The position numbers and the translations under genes are program-made. 64,000 nt of DNA from Saccharomycodes ludwigii (taxonomy: Eukaryota > Ascomycota > Saccharomycetes > Saccharomycodales > Saccharomycodaceae): NCBI RefSeq assembly GCF_020623625.1, contig NC_060200.1, positions 1,124,001 to 1,188,000 of the forward strand, given 5' to 3'. Shown here piece after piece: positions 35,165 to 45,100 of the stretch. Each line of letters begins with the position of its first letter. Position 1 is the first letter of the stretch. The notes under the pieces are model-generated. The model was not told where the DNA came from. It saw only the letters and a list, made by a program, of their open reading frames with translations, and did not search any database.

Positions 35165-37753
35165 CAACAACAACAACAACAACGTCAGCAAAGACAACAA
35201 CAACAACAACAACAAAATGTAGATGTTTTAAATAGAATAACACAAATATTTACACCAGCGGAACAAAGGGCGTTATATGAAAATGGTAAGAGGCTAATTG
35301 AAGAATTGCAAAGGGTGCAAAAGTTGCCTGCAGTTTTAACTGCCCAACAAAAGGCATTTTATATTAAAAAATATATTAACCAAGTTGCAATTAAGAAATT
35401 ACAGAGCATGAGAGCATCACAGATGCAAAACACTACCAATAATGCTGCCAATAACACTACAACTACTGCTTCTAATAGTGCTATTGGTGCTACTGTGAAC
35501 AATAATCTGAAAAATGATATTAATACCAAGATTAACAACCGTAATTTAATGAATGCTCAAGGGAACAGTATTAATAAAGTTGCCGAACAGCAACCAATTC
35601 CTGCTACCATTACCGCAATGAACAACATAAACAACAACGCGAATAATAATATTGGTACTAAAAGAATGCCAGTAATGAGCCAATTTTCTAATGGCAGCAC
35701 CACTAACAATAATAACAACACCGCTACTGTTCCACAACCGTCTAATGTTAGGGCGTACAATAGTAACAACGTTGCTGCTTCCTCCACGGGACCAAACCAA
35801 CAGGTTAGGGGCTCTACTGCTAATAACAACAATAGTAGTGCTAATATGTCTTCGACTTTATCATCTGTTGGTAATAACTCACAAAAACAACCGCAACCCA
35901 CACAACAACAATCAAGACCTCCAATATCGTTACCAAGACCAACTGAACAAGATTTACAAGTTTTAAAAAGAGTATCTACTGAAGTTAGTAGGGCACCATT
36001 ACGTCTATCTAACCTAAGCTCAAGATTATCTGATGAACAAAAGAAAGCTATTAAAACTAAGTTAGTATCTAGTCAGCAATTATTTAACACAGTTGATAAT
36101 TTTATTCCTACCTTTTATATGATTACGAAAAGTGAAGAAAACTTACGTCAATTGTTACAAATCAGGCTTTTAACTAAAGAAATTATAGAACATGCTTCAA
36201 AAGACATTTATATTGTACAGCCTGAAGTTGTTGATAAGGTTATTTTCCGTTACCAAAAATATTATGAATTCATTAGGGAACAATTATTAAGAAGATATCA
36301 GCAGGTTATGGGCTCTAGGCAACAACAACAACAACAACAACAACAACAAGGAATTGCACAACAAACTGGTGCTACGAGTGTGCCTGTTGGTCTTACTACC
36401 AATAACAACGTTGCTAACGGGTCTAATGGATCGGTTGCTGATCCTAATTCCAGTATTACTACCCCTGAAGCTGTAAACAGAGCTTCACCTGCTGCGCAAG
36501 GTAGAAGACAACAAGCGACAGGAACAAAAAGAAGGAATACCAGTGTTAGCAGCGTTAGTAATGGTACGGGTACCGGCAGTAATAACAGTGCTGCCCCAAG
36601 GAAGCCTTCACAAGGAAGAACAATCCCCATATCTCCATCTGTTGCGGCAGCGACACCCAATTATAGTAACAATACTAATAGAGTGGCTACCCCTGCGATA
36701 CCTGGTGCTTCTCCAGCCATGAAGCAGTTGAATAATATCATGTCTCCATCTGCCGGATTGGATAATCATCGCTCTCCATCAGTGAACACAACCATGACAT
36801 CTGCGGCCTTTGCTAGTACTAACTCTACGGCGGCTAACAATCCATTTAAAGAAGATGAAACAAAATTGAAATTGTTGATGCTTAAGAAGAAAGATGTTTT
36901 AGGCAGATATAAGAAGAGACAAGAGGTTTATTGTAACGCTAACATAGATATATTTTTAGATACACTAGCCGACTGTTTGGGTGTTGATGAGCCACAAGCT
37001 TCTATTATTCCAATTGCCCCACATATTGTTGATTTTATTAACGGGACTGGCAGAAAGAAATTAACCAAGGCTGTTTTGAAAAGTAGAGATCAAGAACCAA
37101 TTACCGCTGTTATTAAGGACCGCAAGAAATTAATTATAGAGAGCAAAAATAAGTTAGATTTAATAACTAGTCCTGGCTGTAAAACTCCTTTTGAATTGAA
37201 ACAAAATGAAATTGGTGCTTTATTTCAAAACTTGGACTCAATATCAAGTGTTTATAATACTTTAAGTAACGTTAAAGCTGGTACCAACATTACCGCTAAT
37301 AATTCACAAGGTGGTGTTAGCGTTAAAAATGAAGGTGGTACCACTGGTATATTTAGTGCATCAACGGGTGTGAAGAGAAAATTTAGTGAAATAAAGAGTG
37401 GTGCTTTTGGGACGAATAATGTTAATGGTTCCTTGAGCGCCAGCCAAGAAATAAGTCCATCTAGTACGGAATCTTCATCGGTTATGATTGATTCTAAAAG
37501 GATTAAATTTGATTCACCAGAAGATGCGTTCAGCAGTGGTGGAAGTGGAAATGGAAATAACCACGGCAGTAGTGGAGGTGAAACCTCTACGTTTGATCCA
37601 TATGCAAGTCCTGATACGATTTCTAAGGGTGAACATTCATCATTGAATGTTTGGGACTTTAATTATTGGAGAAATTTTCAAAAACAACAACAAGTAGAAC
37701 AGCAAAAACAGCAAGGAGAACAACAACAACAACAACAGCTAACTTCCCTATAA
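34163..37753 (+). CDS. GAL11: Mediator tail subunit Med15/Gal11
   Basis: A 1196-residue Med15 (1081 in S. cerevisiae), the Mediator tail subunit bound by activators such as Gal4, Gcn4 and Pdr1. Residues 1-90 form the KIX domain (ISNQERARYVNELAQLLAQ, then FESSLYASSSSKENYLDSM). The block FLNQQAQARQQVAQQ and VAPIPRELLSRIPNLPANV match the activator-binding domains of Gal11. Gln tracts lie near residues 313-352 and 715-725, with many Asn-rich linkers. The conserved C-terminal Mediator-association region lies at about residues 895-1030 (KKKDVLGRYKKRQEVYCNA) with a final WDFNYWRNF box. In S. cerevisiae it is YOL051W, two loci from GSH2 (YOL049W); here it precedes GSH2 directly. Its mix of CAA and CAG tracts suggests length polymorphism. 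Confidence 0.96.
35104..35215 (+). repeat. CAA/CAG repeat encoding polyglutamine in MED15
   Basis: About 37 Gln codons interrupted by a few Leu and Arg. The centre is pure CAG and the flanks are CAA. A second CAA run lies at about 36319-36348. Such tracts tune activator response and condensate behaviour in S. cerevisiae Gal11. Confidence 0.9.
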
Positions 37754-38460
37754 CATGATTTAATTCACTTTTTAACTGATATTTTTCGTTGCTATTTAAG
37801 ATATAATTGTTGATAATGTACTTTTGGGAGATTATATTTTTTATTTTTTTGCTTTATTTTTTTTTTTTTTTTTTTTTTTTTTTATTTGTTTACCTGGTAT
37901 TTTTTTTTCATACTCGATTATGTTTGTTTCCGCCATTTTTATATAATAAATGTTCTTTAAAAAAAAAAAATATATATATATATTATATTATATATATGTA
38001 TATATTTATGTATATCTGTAAAATTTCATTATTATTATCATTTATTACTGCTATATCACTCGGGGTTTTTTATGAATCGGACAAATTTAGCTTTACTTTA
38101 ACTTTATGGACCGTCTTAAGATTTATGTACATTTTATAATTATTTTTTCCTTTTTTCTAAATAAAAAATATCACCACAGTTTTTTTTTTTTTATCTTTGA
38201 TTTTTAAATGTCCTTTTTGTTTTATTATTAGTAAGCAATCAACAAGCATATAAAAGTTGAGAAAATTAAAAAGTAGCGAGTAAATGACAAATTTTTGCTT
38301 TCTTTTTTTTTTTAACTTATATTTAGCAAAAAGACAACTTTATATTCTCCTACATTTTAAAAGTTGTTTGATTAATATCTTAACTGTTGGAAAAAAAAAA
38401 AAATTATATGTGTGTACACAATTACCTGAAAAACAACAATATAAAACTTAATAAAAAATA
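37754..38460. other. Intergenic: MED15 3' side and GSH2 promoter
   Basis: 707 bp holding a T run at about 37857-37883, (TA)n at about 37972-38000, and the GSH2 promoter with a Yap1-type site and TATA box near 38228-38256. A 110-codon frame across 37807-38139 is a TTG-initiated Phe/Ile string without family resemblance and is not called. Confidence 0.65.
38228..38256 (+). promoter_or_regulatory. Yap1-type site plus TATA box upstream of GSH2
   Basis: TTAGTAA (38228-38234), the complement of the Yap1 element TTACTAA, is followed 14 bp later by TATAAAAG (38249-38256), a perfect TATA consensus, about 205 bp before the GSH2 ATG. Yap1 control of glutathione synthesis genes is established in S. cerevisiae; use here is inference. 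Confidence 0.4.
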
Positions 38461-39909
38461 ATGTCTTATCCGGTTTTATCTGATGATGAAATAACCCAAA
38501 AATTATTACCCACTATTAATCAATGGTGTTTATGTAATGGATTATTAATGTATCCACCTGCCTTTCAAAGCTCACCCAATAGTGCGACTGTGGCCCCAAT
38601 AACTATATATCCAACAATAATTCCATTATCTGCCTTTAAGGAGGCTGTTTCCGTTCAAACAATATACAATGAATTATATGTTAAAGTAATTCAAGACACA
38701 GAATGGTTAGAAATTGAAACTGAAAAACTAAGTAGATACGATCTTACGTTTACTGGTAGGTTATGGGACATGTATTTGAAGGCTAAGAAAATCGGAATTA
38801 TCCAAAAATTAGAATTGGGGATTTTCAGAAACGATTTTTTGCTTGATAAAGGGGAACAACAACAAATTAAACAGGTTGAATTCAATACTGTAAGTGTTTC
38901 ATTTGGCGGTTTATCTTCTAAAGTAAGCCACTTACACAGCTATTTATACAAGCATGAATTATACGGTAGCAATTTTGAAGGCTGTGAAATTCCGATTAGC
39001 GAATCTAGCAAGTTATTAGCTGATGGATTGTCTCAAGGGGTTAGGGCTTATGAAAAACAAAACCAGCCACTAAATGGACAGACAGTTGTAGCATTTATTG
39101 TTCAAGATGGAGAAAGAAATGTTTTTGACCAACGGATTCTCGAATATAATCTATGGGAAAAACATAGTATTAAGTCAATTAGAATGACTATTCATGAGAT
39201 TCACAAATTGACAGCAAAAAATGATTTGGGAGGAAAATTAATTTATAAACCCACAAATGAAGAAATTTCTGTTGTTTACTTTAGATCAGGATATTCTCCT
39301 CAGGATTTCAAATCTGAACAAGATTGGGAAAATAGACTTTTTTTGGAAACTAGTTTGGCCATTAAAGCGCCAAGTTTAAAGACACAGTTATCTGGAACGA
39401 AAAAAATTCAACAGTTGTTAACTGAACATGAGACATTATCTAAATTTATCGATACAGAAAAGATTAAAAAAATAACACCAACATTCGTTAAAATTTATCC
39501 ACTAGATGATTCAGAGTTGGGACAATTGGCTAGGAAATTAGCTTTTGAATCACCAGAAAATTATGTTTTAAAACCACAAAGGGAAGGTGGTGGCAATAAT
39601 ATTTATAAAGAGGATATTCCCAAATTTTTAAACAGTATGAATAAGTCAGAATGGAATGCTTATATTTTAATGGAACTCATTAATCCCGAACCAACCGAAA
39701 AGAATGTAATTTTACGTGACAATAAATTATATAGAGAATCGATTTTAAGTGAATTGGGCATATTTGGTGTTGTTTTGTTTGACAACGATAGAATATTGTA
39801 TAATGAGTATTCTGGATGGCTATTGAGATCTAAATTTAGCAGTTCCAATGAAGGTGGTGTGGCTGCAGGGTTTGGCTGTGTTGACAGTGTTGCATTACTA
39901 AGATATTAG
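38461..39909 (+). CDS. GSH2: Glutathione synthetase
   Basis: A complete 482-residue eukaryotic-type glutathione synthetase (491 in S. cerevisiae). It joins gamma-glutamylcysteine and glycine using ATP in the cytosol, the second step of glutathione synthesis. The conserved substrate-binding block KQVEFNTVSVSFGGLSSKV is at about residues 139-157. The glycine-rich ATP-grasp loop LKPQREGGGNN is near residue 370. The C-terminal substrate and glycine-triad region RSKFSSSNEGGVAAGFGCVDS ends the protein; only its parts SSNEGGVAAG and GCVDS are quoted as key. No targeting signal is seen. The stop TAG is part of a 26-bp perfect palindrome, and the next gene ends only 68 bp away. It keeps the YOL051W-YOL049W-YOL048C neighbourhood. 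Confidence 0.97.
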   Translation: MSYPVLSDDEITQKLLPTINQWCLCNGLLMYPPAFQSSPNSATVAPITIYPTIIPLSAFKEAVSVQTIYNELYVKVIQDTEWLEIETEKLSRYDLTFTGRLWDMYLKAKKIGIIQKLELGIFRNDFLLDKGEQQQIKQVEFNTVSVSFGGLSSKVSHLHSYLYKHELYGSNFEGCEIPISESSKLLADGLSQGVRAYEKQNQPLNGQTVVAFIVQDGERNVFDQRILEYNLWEKHSIKSIRMTIHEIHKLTAKNDLGGKLIYKPTNEEISVVYFRSGYSPQDFKSEQDWENRLFLETSLAIKAPSLKTQLSGTKKIQQLLTEHETLSKFIDTEKIKKITPTFVKIYPLDDSELGQLARKLAFESPENYVLKPQREGGGNNIYKEDIPKFLNSMNKSEWNAYILMELINPEPTEKNVILRDNKLYRESILSELGIFGVVLFDNDRILYNEYSGWLLRSKFSSSNEGGVAAGFGCVDSVALLRY

Positions 39910-39932
39910 TAGTGGTAGTACTACCACTACTA
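39907..39932. repeat. 26-bp perfect palindrome on the GSH2 stop codon
   Basis: From TAGTAGTGGTAGT to its exact reverse complement ACTACCACTACTA, all 13 base pairs match. It starts at the GSH2 stop codon and lies in the 68-bp gap between two convergent genes, followed by a second ACTACCACT and an (AAT)n run. It could fold into a hairpin in either transcript, so a role in 3' end formation of both genes is a natural idea (inference). Confidence 0.9.
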
Positions 39933-39977
39933 CCACTAATAATAATAATAATAATAATCAACTTACATCTGACGCGA

Positions 39978-41054
39978 CTAGTCATGGAAATTTTTAATTT
40001 TTTTATTTATAACATCATTAGCCCATAAAGCAGCACTAGTTAGATTTGTAAATTCAAATAATAAAGATACATAAGGTAGCATTTGTAATGATCCAGCAAC
40101 TAATCCAAATGAAACAAATTGACCCCAATGTCTATGTGATACTTTTTCTATTTGTCTTTTATTCATATTAAGTAACTGAAAATATCTTTTTAGTAGATGT
40201 TTCCCAATAGCTGGCGAACACAACACCGTTACAGTTATCGGGCCGATGACTGGAATCAGTGATATAACAATTGGTAAAATACTTCTTATTATGTGATAAA
40301 ACAGGAATAATATTTTAAATGGTAGATAGTTAATCCAATAAATTTCCATTTGAACAAATTTGCTTCGTTTTGTAGTTGAGGAACTTTGCTTAATTTTGTT
40401 TATATCCTGCTGTAAAAATTTTTTTTTACATTCGATTAAAAAACTACTTTGTCCATTTTTCTCCAAAACTTTATCAAATAATTGACTTGAAGCGGTAGGA
40501 AACATTAAATATCTTGCAATTAGTAATGAAATAGAATTAGTTTCAAGAACCAATTGAATGTGTGACAATACAAAACCAAAGATACCCAAAGTCAGAACAG
40601 AATTTGCCAATATAATAGGAAAAATCGTAAAGTAATAAATCAGCCCAATTACCGTTGTTAGCATAAAATATGGGAAAATCAATGGGAAGACATATGTCCA
40701 ATAGATAGGTGTTACAATGAAATGGAAAATACCCTAAAGCTTGCAATTTTTTTTTTTTTTTTAAAAAAAGAAAAAAAAAAGATACCGTTAGTACATTGGA
40801 ATATATATACAGACATATACAGTAAAGTTGATTTAACATACTATAAATGGATATAAATAGGTGGATTCAATAAAAAGGTCACGTGGTAAATTCTTGAAAG
40901 ATATATAGACTTCATCAGTTACATAAATAATTACATTATCCAGCAGTAATTTGAGTATTTTCCCGCTATCTTTTATATGTATGTGTTCATCTATATTACT
41001 TGGGCTACTATTGGCTGTTTTTAAACTTTTATCTTTTTTAATTTTGAACGACAT
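39978..41054 (-). CDS. LDS1: Lds1/Rrt8-family sporulation membrane protein, two exons
   Basis: A spliced gene: exon 1 is 41054-40842 (71 codons), the intron is 40841-40734, and exon 2 is 40733-39978 (251 codons plus stop). Joined in phase 0 it gives 322 residues, against about 325 for S. cerevisiae Lds1. The family (Lds1, Lds2, Rrt8) are membrane proteins of lipid droplets and the prospore membrane that help outer spore-wall dityrosine assembly. The splice joins YLYPFI to GIFHFIVTPIYW, restoring the family's Gly-Ile-Phe-x-Phe motif at the start of the membrane region. At least four hydrophobic segments follow (for example PYFMLTTVIGLIYYF, IIRSILPIVISLIPVIGPIT and SFGLVAGSLQMLPYVSLLF). The position between GSH2 and PSK1 matches both YOL048C (RRT8) and YAL018C (LDS1), so this is their unduplicated form. 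Without splicing, translation ends after 73 residues. Confidence 0.88.
40734..40841 (-). other. Spliceosomal intron (108 nt) in the LDS1 gene
   Basis: The 5' splice site is the optimal GTATGT (40841-40836). The branch site is the perfect yeast TACTAAC (40793-40787). A T-rich run and poly(A) follow, and the acceptor is TTTAG ending at 40734, about 54 nt from the branch A. Both exons stay open and the junction rebuilds a family motif. An in-frame TAA follows GTATGT at once, so unspliced RNA gives a short product. Confidence 0.92.
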
Positions 41055-41153
41055 TTTTTTTTTTCTTTAGGGGAAGAGACGACCTTGGTATGTTTGTTAT
41101 GATTATTAACTGATTATATATATTGAAGTATTTTTATATGAGTTGATATACCT

Positions 41154-41162
41154 AACACAAAT
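41154..41162 (+). promoter_or_regulatory. Middle sporulation element (AACACAAAT)
   Basis: Matches the Ndt80 consensus DNCRCAAAW. It lies 100 bp upstream of the LDS1 start. LDS1 is a mid-sporulation gene in S. cerevisiae, so the site fits. Confidence 0.45.
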
Positions 41163-41247
41163 ATATATACTGAAGATTAGTATTTGAAGAACATGTTTTT
41201 AATTGATAAGTTGAGTGAATTTCACAAAGGTTTTATTATTATTTTCA

Positions 41248-41256
41248 TTTTGTGTC
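41248..41256 (-). promoter_or_regulatory. Middle sporulation element (GACACAAAA)
   Basis: Matches the strict Ndt80 consensus gNCRCAAAW on the LDS1 coding strand, about 195 bp upstream of its start. Together with the site at 41154 it makes sporulation control plausible. Confidence 0.5.
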
Positions 41257-41315
41257 ACTTGTCTAAATATATATGATTATGATGATAGATTTTTAGTGCA
41301 ATATTTCAAAAAATA

Positions 41316-41346
<31 letters not shown>

Positions 41347-42172
41347 TTATCGTATAGTGCAGATGCCGGATATGTGTGGAGAGGAAAGAGAGAGAGAGAG
41401 AAGGGCGGCAAAAAGATAGAAAAATAAAAATAAAAATAAAAATAAAAATAAAAAAAGGGGCAATGGAAGAAGGGAGGCGTGGGGTTTAAAATGGATGAGA
41501 GAAAGAAGATATTATTAGTTTGTTTGCATTGTATGTACTTGTGCTATTATTTTGTTCATATACTTGCCAATAATAACAATGATAATCTTGATTAAATTTA
41601 TTAACCTTGTTAAACGCTTCTATTTAGTTCTCTTTAACGATGTGCGTGCTAATAAATATATAAATTATAAAATCACGTAGTAGTAAAGAAAGAGATTATA
41701 TTTACAAATTAGACATTTTTTCTACTACAATCCATGCTCTGCACATTAATATATGAAAATTAAAATAATCCGACTCGGAGAAGAAAGGACATTTTGCTCT
41801 TTTTAACTTGCAATTTATTTATTTATTATTTCTTTTTCCGACAAAAGATAACCAACAAATCATATATAAGAAAGTAAAAAAAAAATAAAAGGAAAAAGAA
41901 ATAAAAAGAAAAAGAAAAAGAAAAAGGAGAGAGAAAAAGAAAAAAAAAAGAAAAAAAAAAAAAAAAAAAAAAAGCGGGAGGAAAAATAGGAAATAAATAT
42001 ATATAATAATAAAGAAAATAAAAAAAAAAATCATATATATATATATATATATTTGACTTTTAATATTATCATAATATAAAAACCTATTATCAAAAATATA
42101 TCATTTTTTTTTTTTTTTCTTTTTTTTTTCAAAGAGACAAAAAAAAAATTCATCCAAAACTTATAAGTAGCT

Positions 42173-45100
42173 ATGCCGTTCGTTGGAGCCTCTAAAGCGG
42201 ACTATCACAATCTGCAAGAGATGTTATCAAAAAGCAACGCCTCTTCCACTTTATCTTTGGCGTCAGCTGAGAACAACAAGAAAAAAAAAGAGCCAAGTAC
42301 CGATCCATTCGAAAAAAATCCAAAAGATTCTGTAAAAAGCCTTGTTAATTCGAATGATGATGTTGATGATTTCAATGAACAGGAAAACAATTCTGATAAT
42401 GAAGAACATGATAATACTTTACAATTTAACTCAAAAGTTTTACCTAAAATTCAAAGTACTGGCAGCAATAATACCATCACCACCAAGATTGCCACGACTG
42501 CTGCCACCACAACTATCAACGCTACAACGGAAAAAGAAAATAGTAAAGCAGATGATTTGAATATAGATGAATTAATTAAGTTTCCGACTCAATCGACTCA
42601 TGCATATTCTTACAATCCATTGTCTCCAAATTCTTTATCGGTCAGATTAAATATCTTAAAAAGAACTTTAGAAATTATGATTAGAAACCCTTCTTTAATT
42701 AAAGATCCTCAACCGTGGGAACCACACCTATCTAGCTCATTGGAACAAGAAGGTAGGGAGAAAGTAAATAGAGATCAGAAAATAATAAATTTAATTCCCA
42801 CAACCAGAGAAAACTCTATTACTAGTGGTAGTGATGTTGATGATAATTCCTATGACGCGAAAACGATCACTGGTCCCAAGGATTCTAAAAGAGACTTTTT
42901 TGCCAAAAAGCCAAAGTTAAATGCCCAGCCAAATTCGTTAAGAACTGCATCCTCAGCCGCTTTAAATGCATTTTTCCAGTCTGGTACTGCTAATAGCACC
43001 AATACAAACAGCAACGCATCTTTAAACCCCCCATCTCTAACAAGAAGATCAGTATCTGATTTTTCACTACACACTAAAAAAAACTACAGTAATTTTAATC
43101 GAAATTTAGATAATTTGTTAGAAAACCAAGAACTCAAGGGCAATAACAATGAGACTAGTGACAATGAAGATGCGCTAGAAGATTCGAGTTTTCACCAACC
43201 ACAGGCGCCGTATGCTTCAAGTAGGAAAAATTCCAGAGATAGTGTTTTGCCCTCACCGTATCAATATAATAATACCGATGGCAATAACAACACTATAGAT
43301 CATGATGTTTGTTTAAGCAATGAAAGTAGTGATGTGGAAAGCACTCCTAATGGTGCGCTTAATGGTAAGGATTTTTACCAAAACAAAGAATCTGTTGATA
43401 GTGCTGAATTTTTAAAAGCTAAAAAAGTGGGTTTAGAGAGTTTGTTGAGTTTATTGAACGAAACTTTATCAAATAACAAAGAAGACTCAGATAAAGTGTC
43501 TAGTCTACATATGATGTCCTTATTGAATATCAACAAATTAAGTGTTGCTGATAATGACTCTGGTTACACGGCAAAGCACACGGAGATTTTAAAGAAAAAT
43601 CTATTAAATAGTCTAGCACAGCCGTTTTTTGAAAGTTATAGTGAGTATGTTGAAGAAGAGAATAAGATTTTAGAGATGGAAAATGGTTTAGAAGCAGCGG
43701 CTATTAGTGCTGAAAAACGCAGCTCCCCTTATATGGACACACAACGTGTTTTCCACACATTTACCTCTGGGAAAAATTCTACTCCTCAAGCCATTTTTAC
43801 CTGTACCGATGAGCATCCATGGGAATTTAAATCTGCGAATGATTTGGCGTGTTTAACGTTTGGTGTTTCAAAATTGGCATTGCGTGCTTTAACATTATTA
43901 GATTTAATTCATAAAGACAGTAGGAATTTTGTGTTGAATAAGCTTTTGTCTACCGAGGGTGAAGAACAGGTTTTCACAGGAGAAATTGTGGGAACTAATC
44001 AACCGAACGGTGGTAATAGCACTAGTTCTATTATTTGGACCTCATTATGGGCCAAAAGGAAAAACAATTTGATTGTGTGCGTGTTTCAACGGGTTCCGTG
44101 TGATTACTTTGATCTCATGATTAGCATGGATGATTTTTCCGTTACCAGTGTTGTTGGTGGGGAAGCATTAAGGTTCAAAGATAAAATAGCAGAGCAAGCA
44201 CAGGTACCAGAGACGAATGAGAAGGATATTAAAAAGTCTGTTAAGTTTATTGGCGAGATTACCAAGATAAGTCAGATTAGCCATTCCATTTCAAAACTTA
44301 TCGATGATCTTAGAAATAATGAAGGCGGTGGGATTACTGACAATAATACTTATGTTGTCGCCAATGAACCCATCAGTATTAAAATAGCGAATACAATCAA
44401 CGACATTCGTTATTTCACTCTAAACCATTTATCATATAATATTCCATGCGCAGCCACTTGTTTTATTTTACAAGATGAACTGAAATTAAAAATACACACC
44501 TTGCCGTACATTGCAGGTGTCTTTGTTGTAGATTCCATTAATTATACTTTAATTAGCTTTAATAAATCTATTAGTAAGAATCTATTCGGTATTCATGCAA
44601 GAGACTTGGTAGGGAAATCAATAGTTGAAATTATACCCGTTTTCCCCAAGTTGATTGAATATATTAAGACTTATTATCCTAAATATGATACAAATAACAA
44701 CAATAATAAGAATTTAGTTTTGACGGAGCACTTTTTCCGTAAGATACAGGCTGAATTCAATGGGCACCCAGAAGATTTCTATAGCAGTATTGGTTTAGAC
44801 GCTGTGCATAGAGATGGGTCAATTATTAAAGTTGATATTCAATTGCGTGTTATAAATGCCAAATACTTTGTATTATGGATAACTCATTCAAGGGACGTGG
44901 TTTTGAAAAACTACAATACATTGCCCTCTCAATTGAGTATTTTAAAGGACGAAGACATTAAAACGATAGGAAGCAGAGGTAGTTCTGCCAGTTCCTCGAA
45001 AAGAAATACCGATAACATTAATGTCAAAGATTTTAAGAAAACTGATAAGCAACATCTAAAGTTGGATGAGTTAGATGCTTTGTTGAACGATTTGGATAAG

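Larger units (their letters stand above)
41055..42172. other. Intergenic: divergent LDS1 / PSK1 promoters
   Basis: 1118 bp. The first 210 bp hold two Ndt80-type sites. A long (TA)n run lies at about 41319-41346, (AAAAT)n at about 41424-41450, purine-rich DNA at 41460-41510, and a long A/G-rich stretch at 41875-41975 before PSK1. A 70-codon frame at 41215 starts with GTG and is dominated by the TA repeat; not called. Confidence 0.65.

Noticed and set aside
40543-40839. 98-codon frame overlapping LDS1 exon 2
   Set aside because: It reads through the intron in another frame and has no ATG-led homology; the spliced model explains the region.
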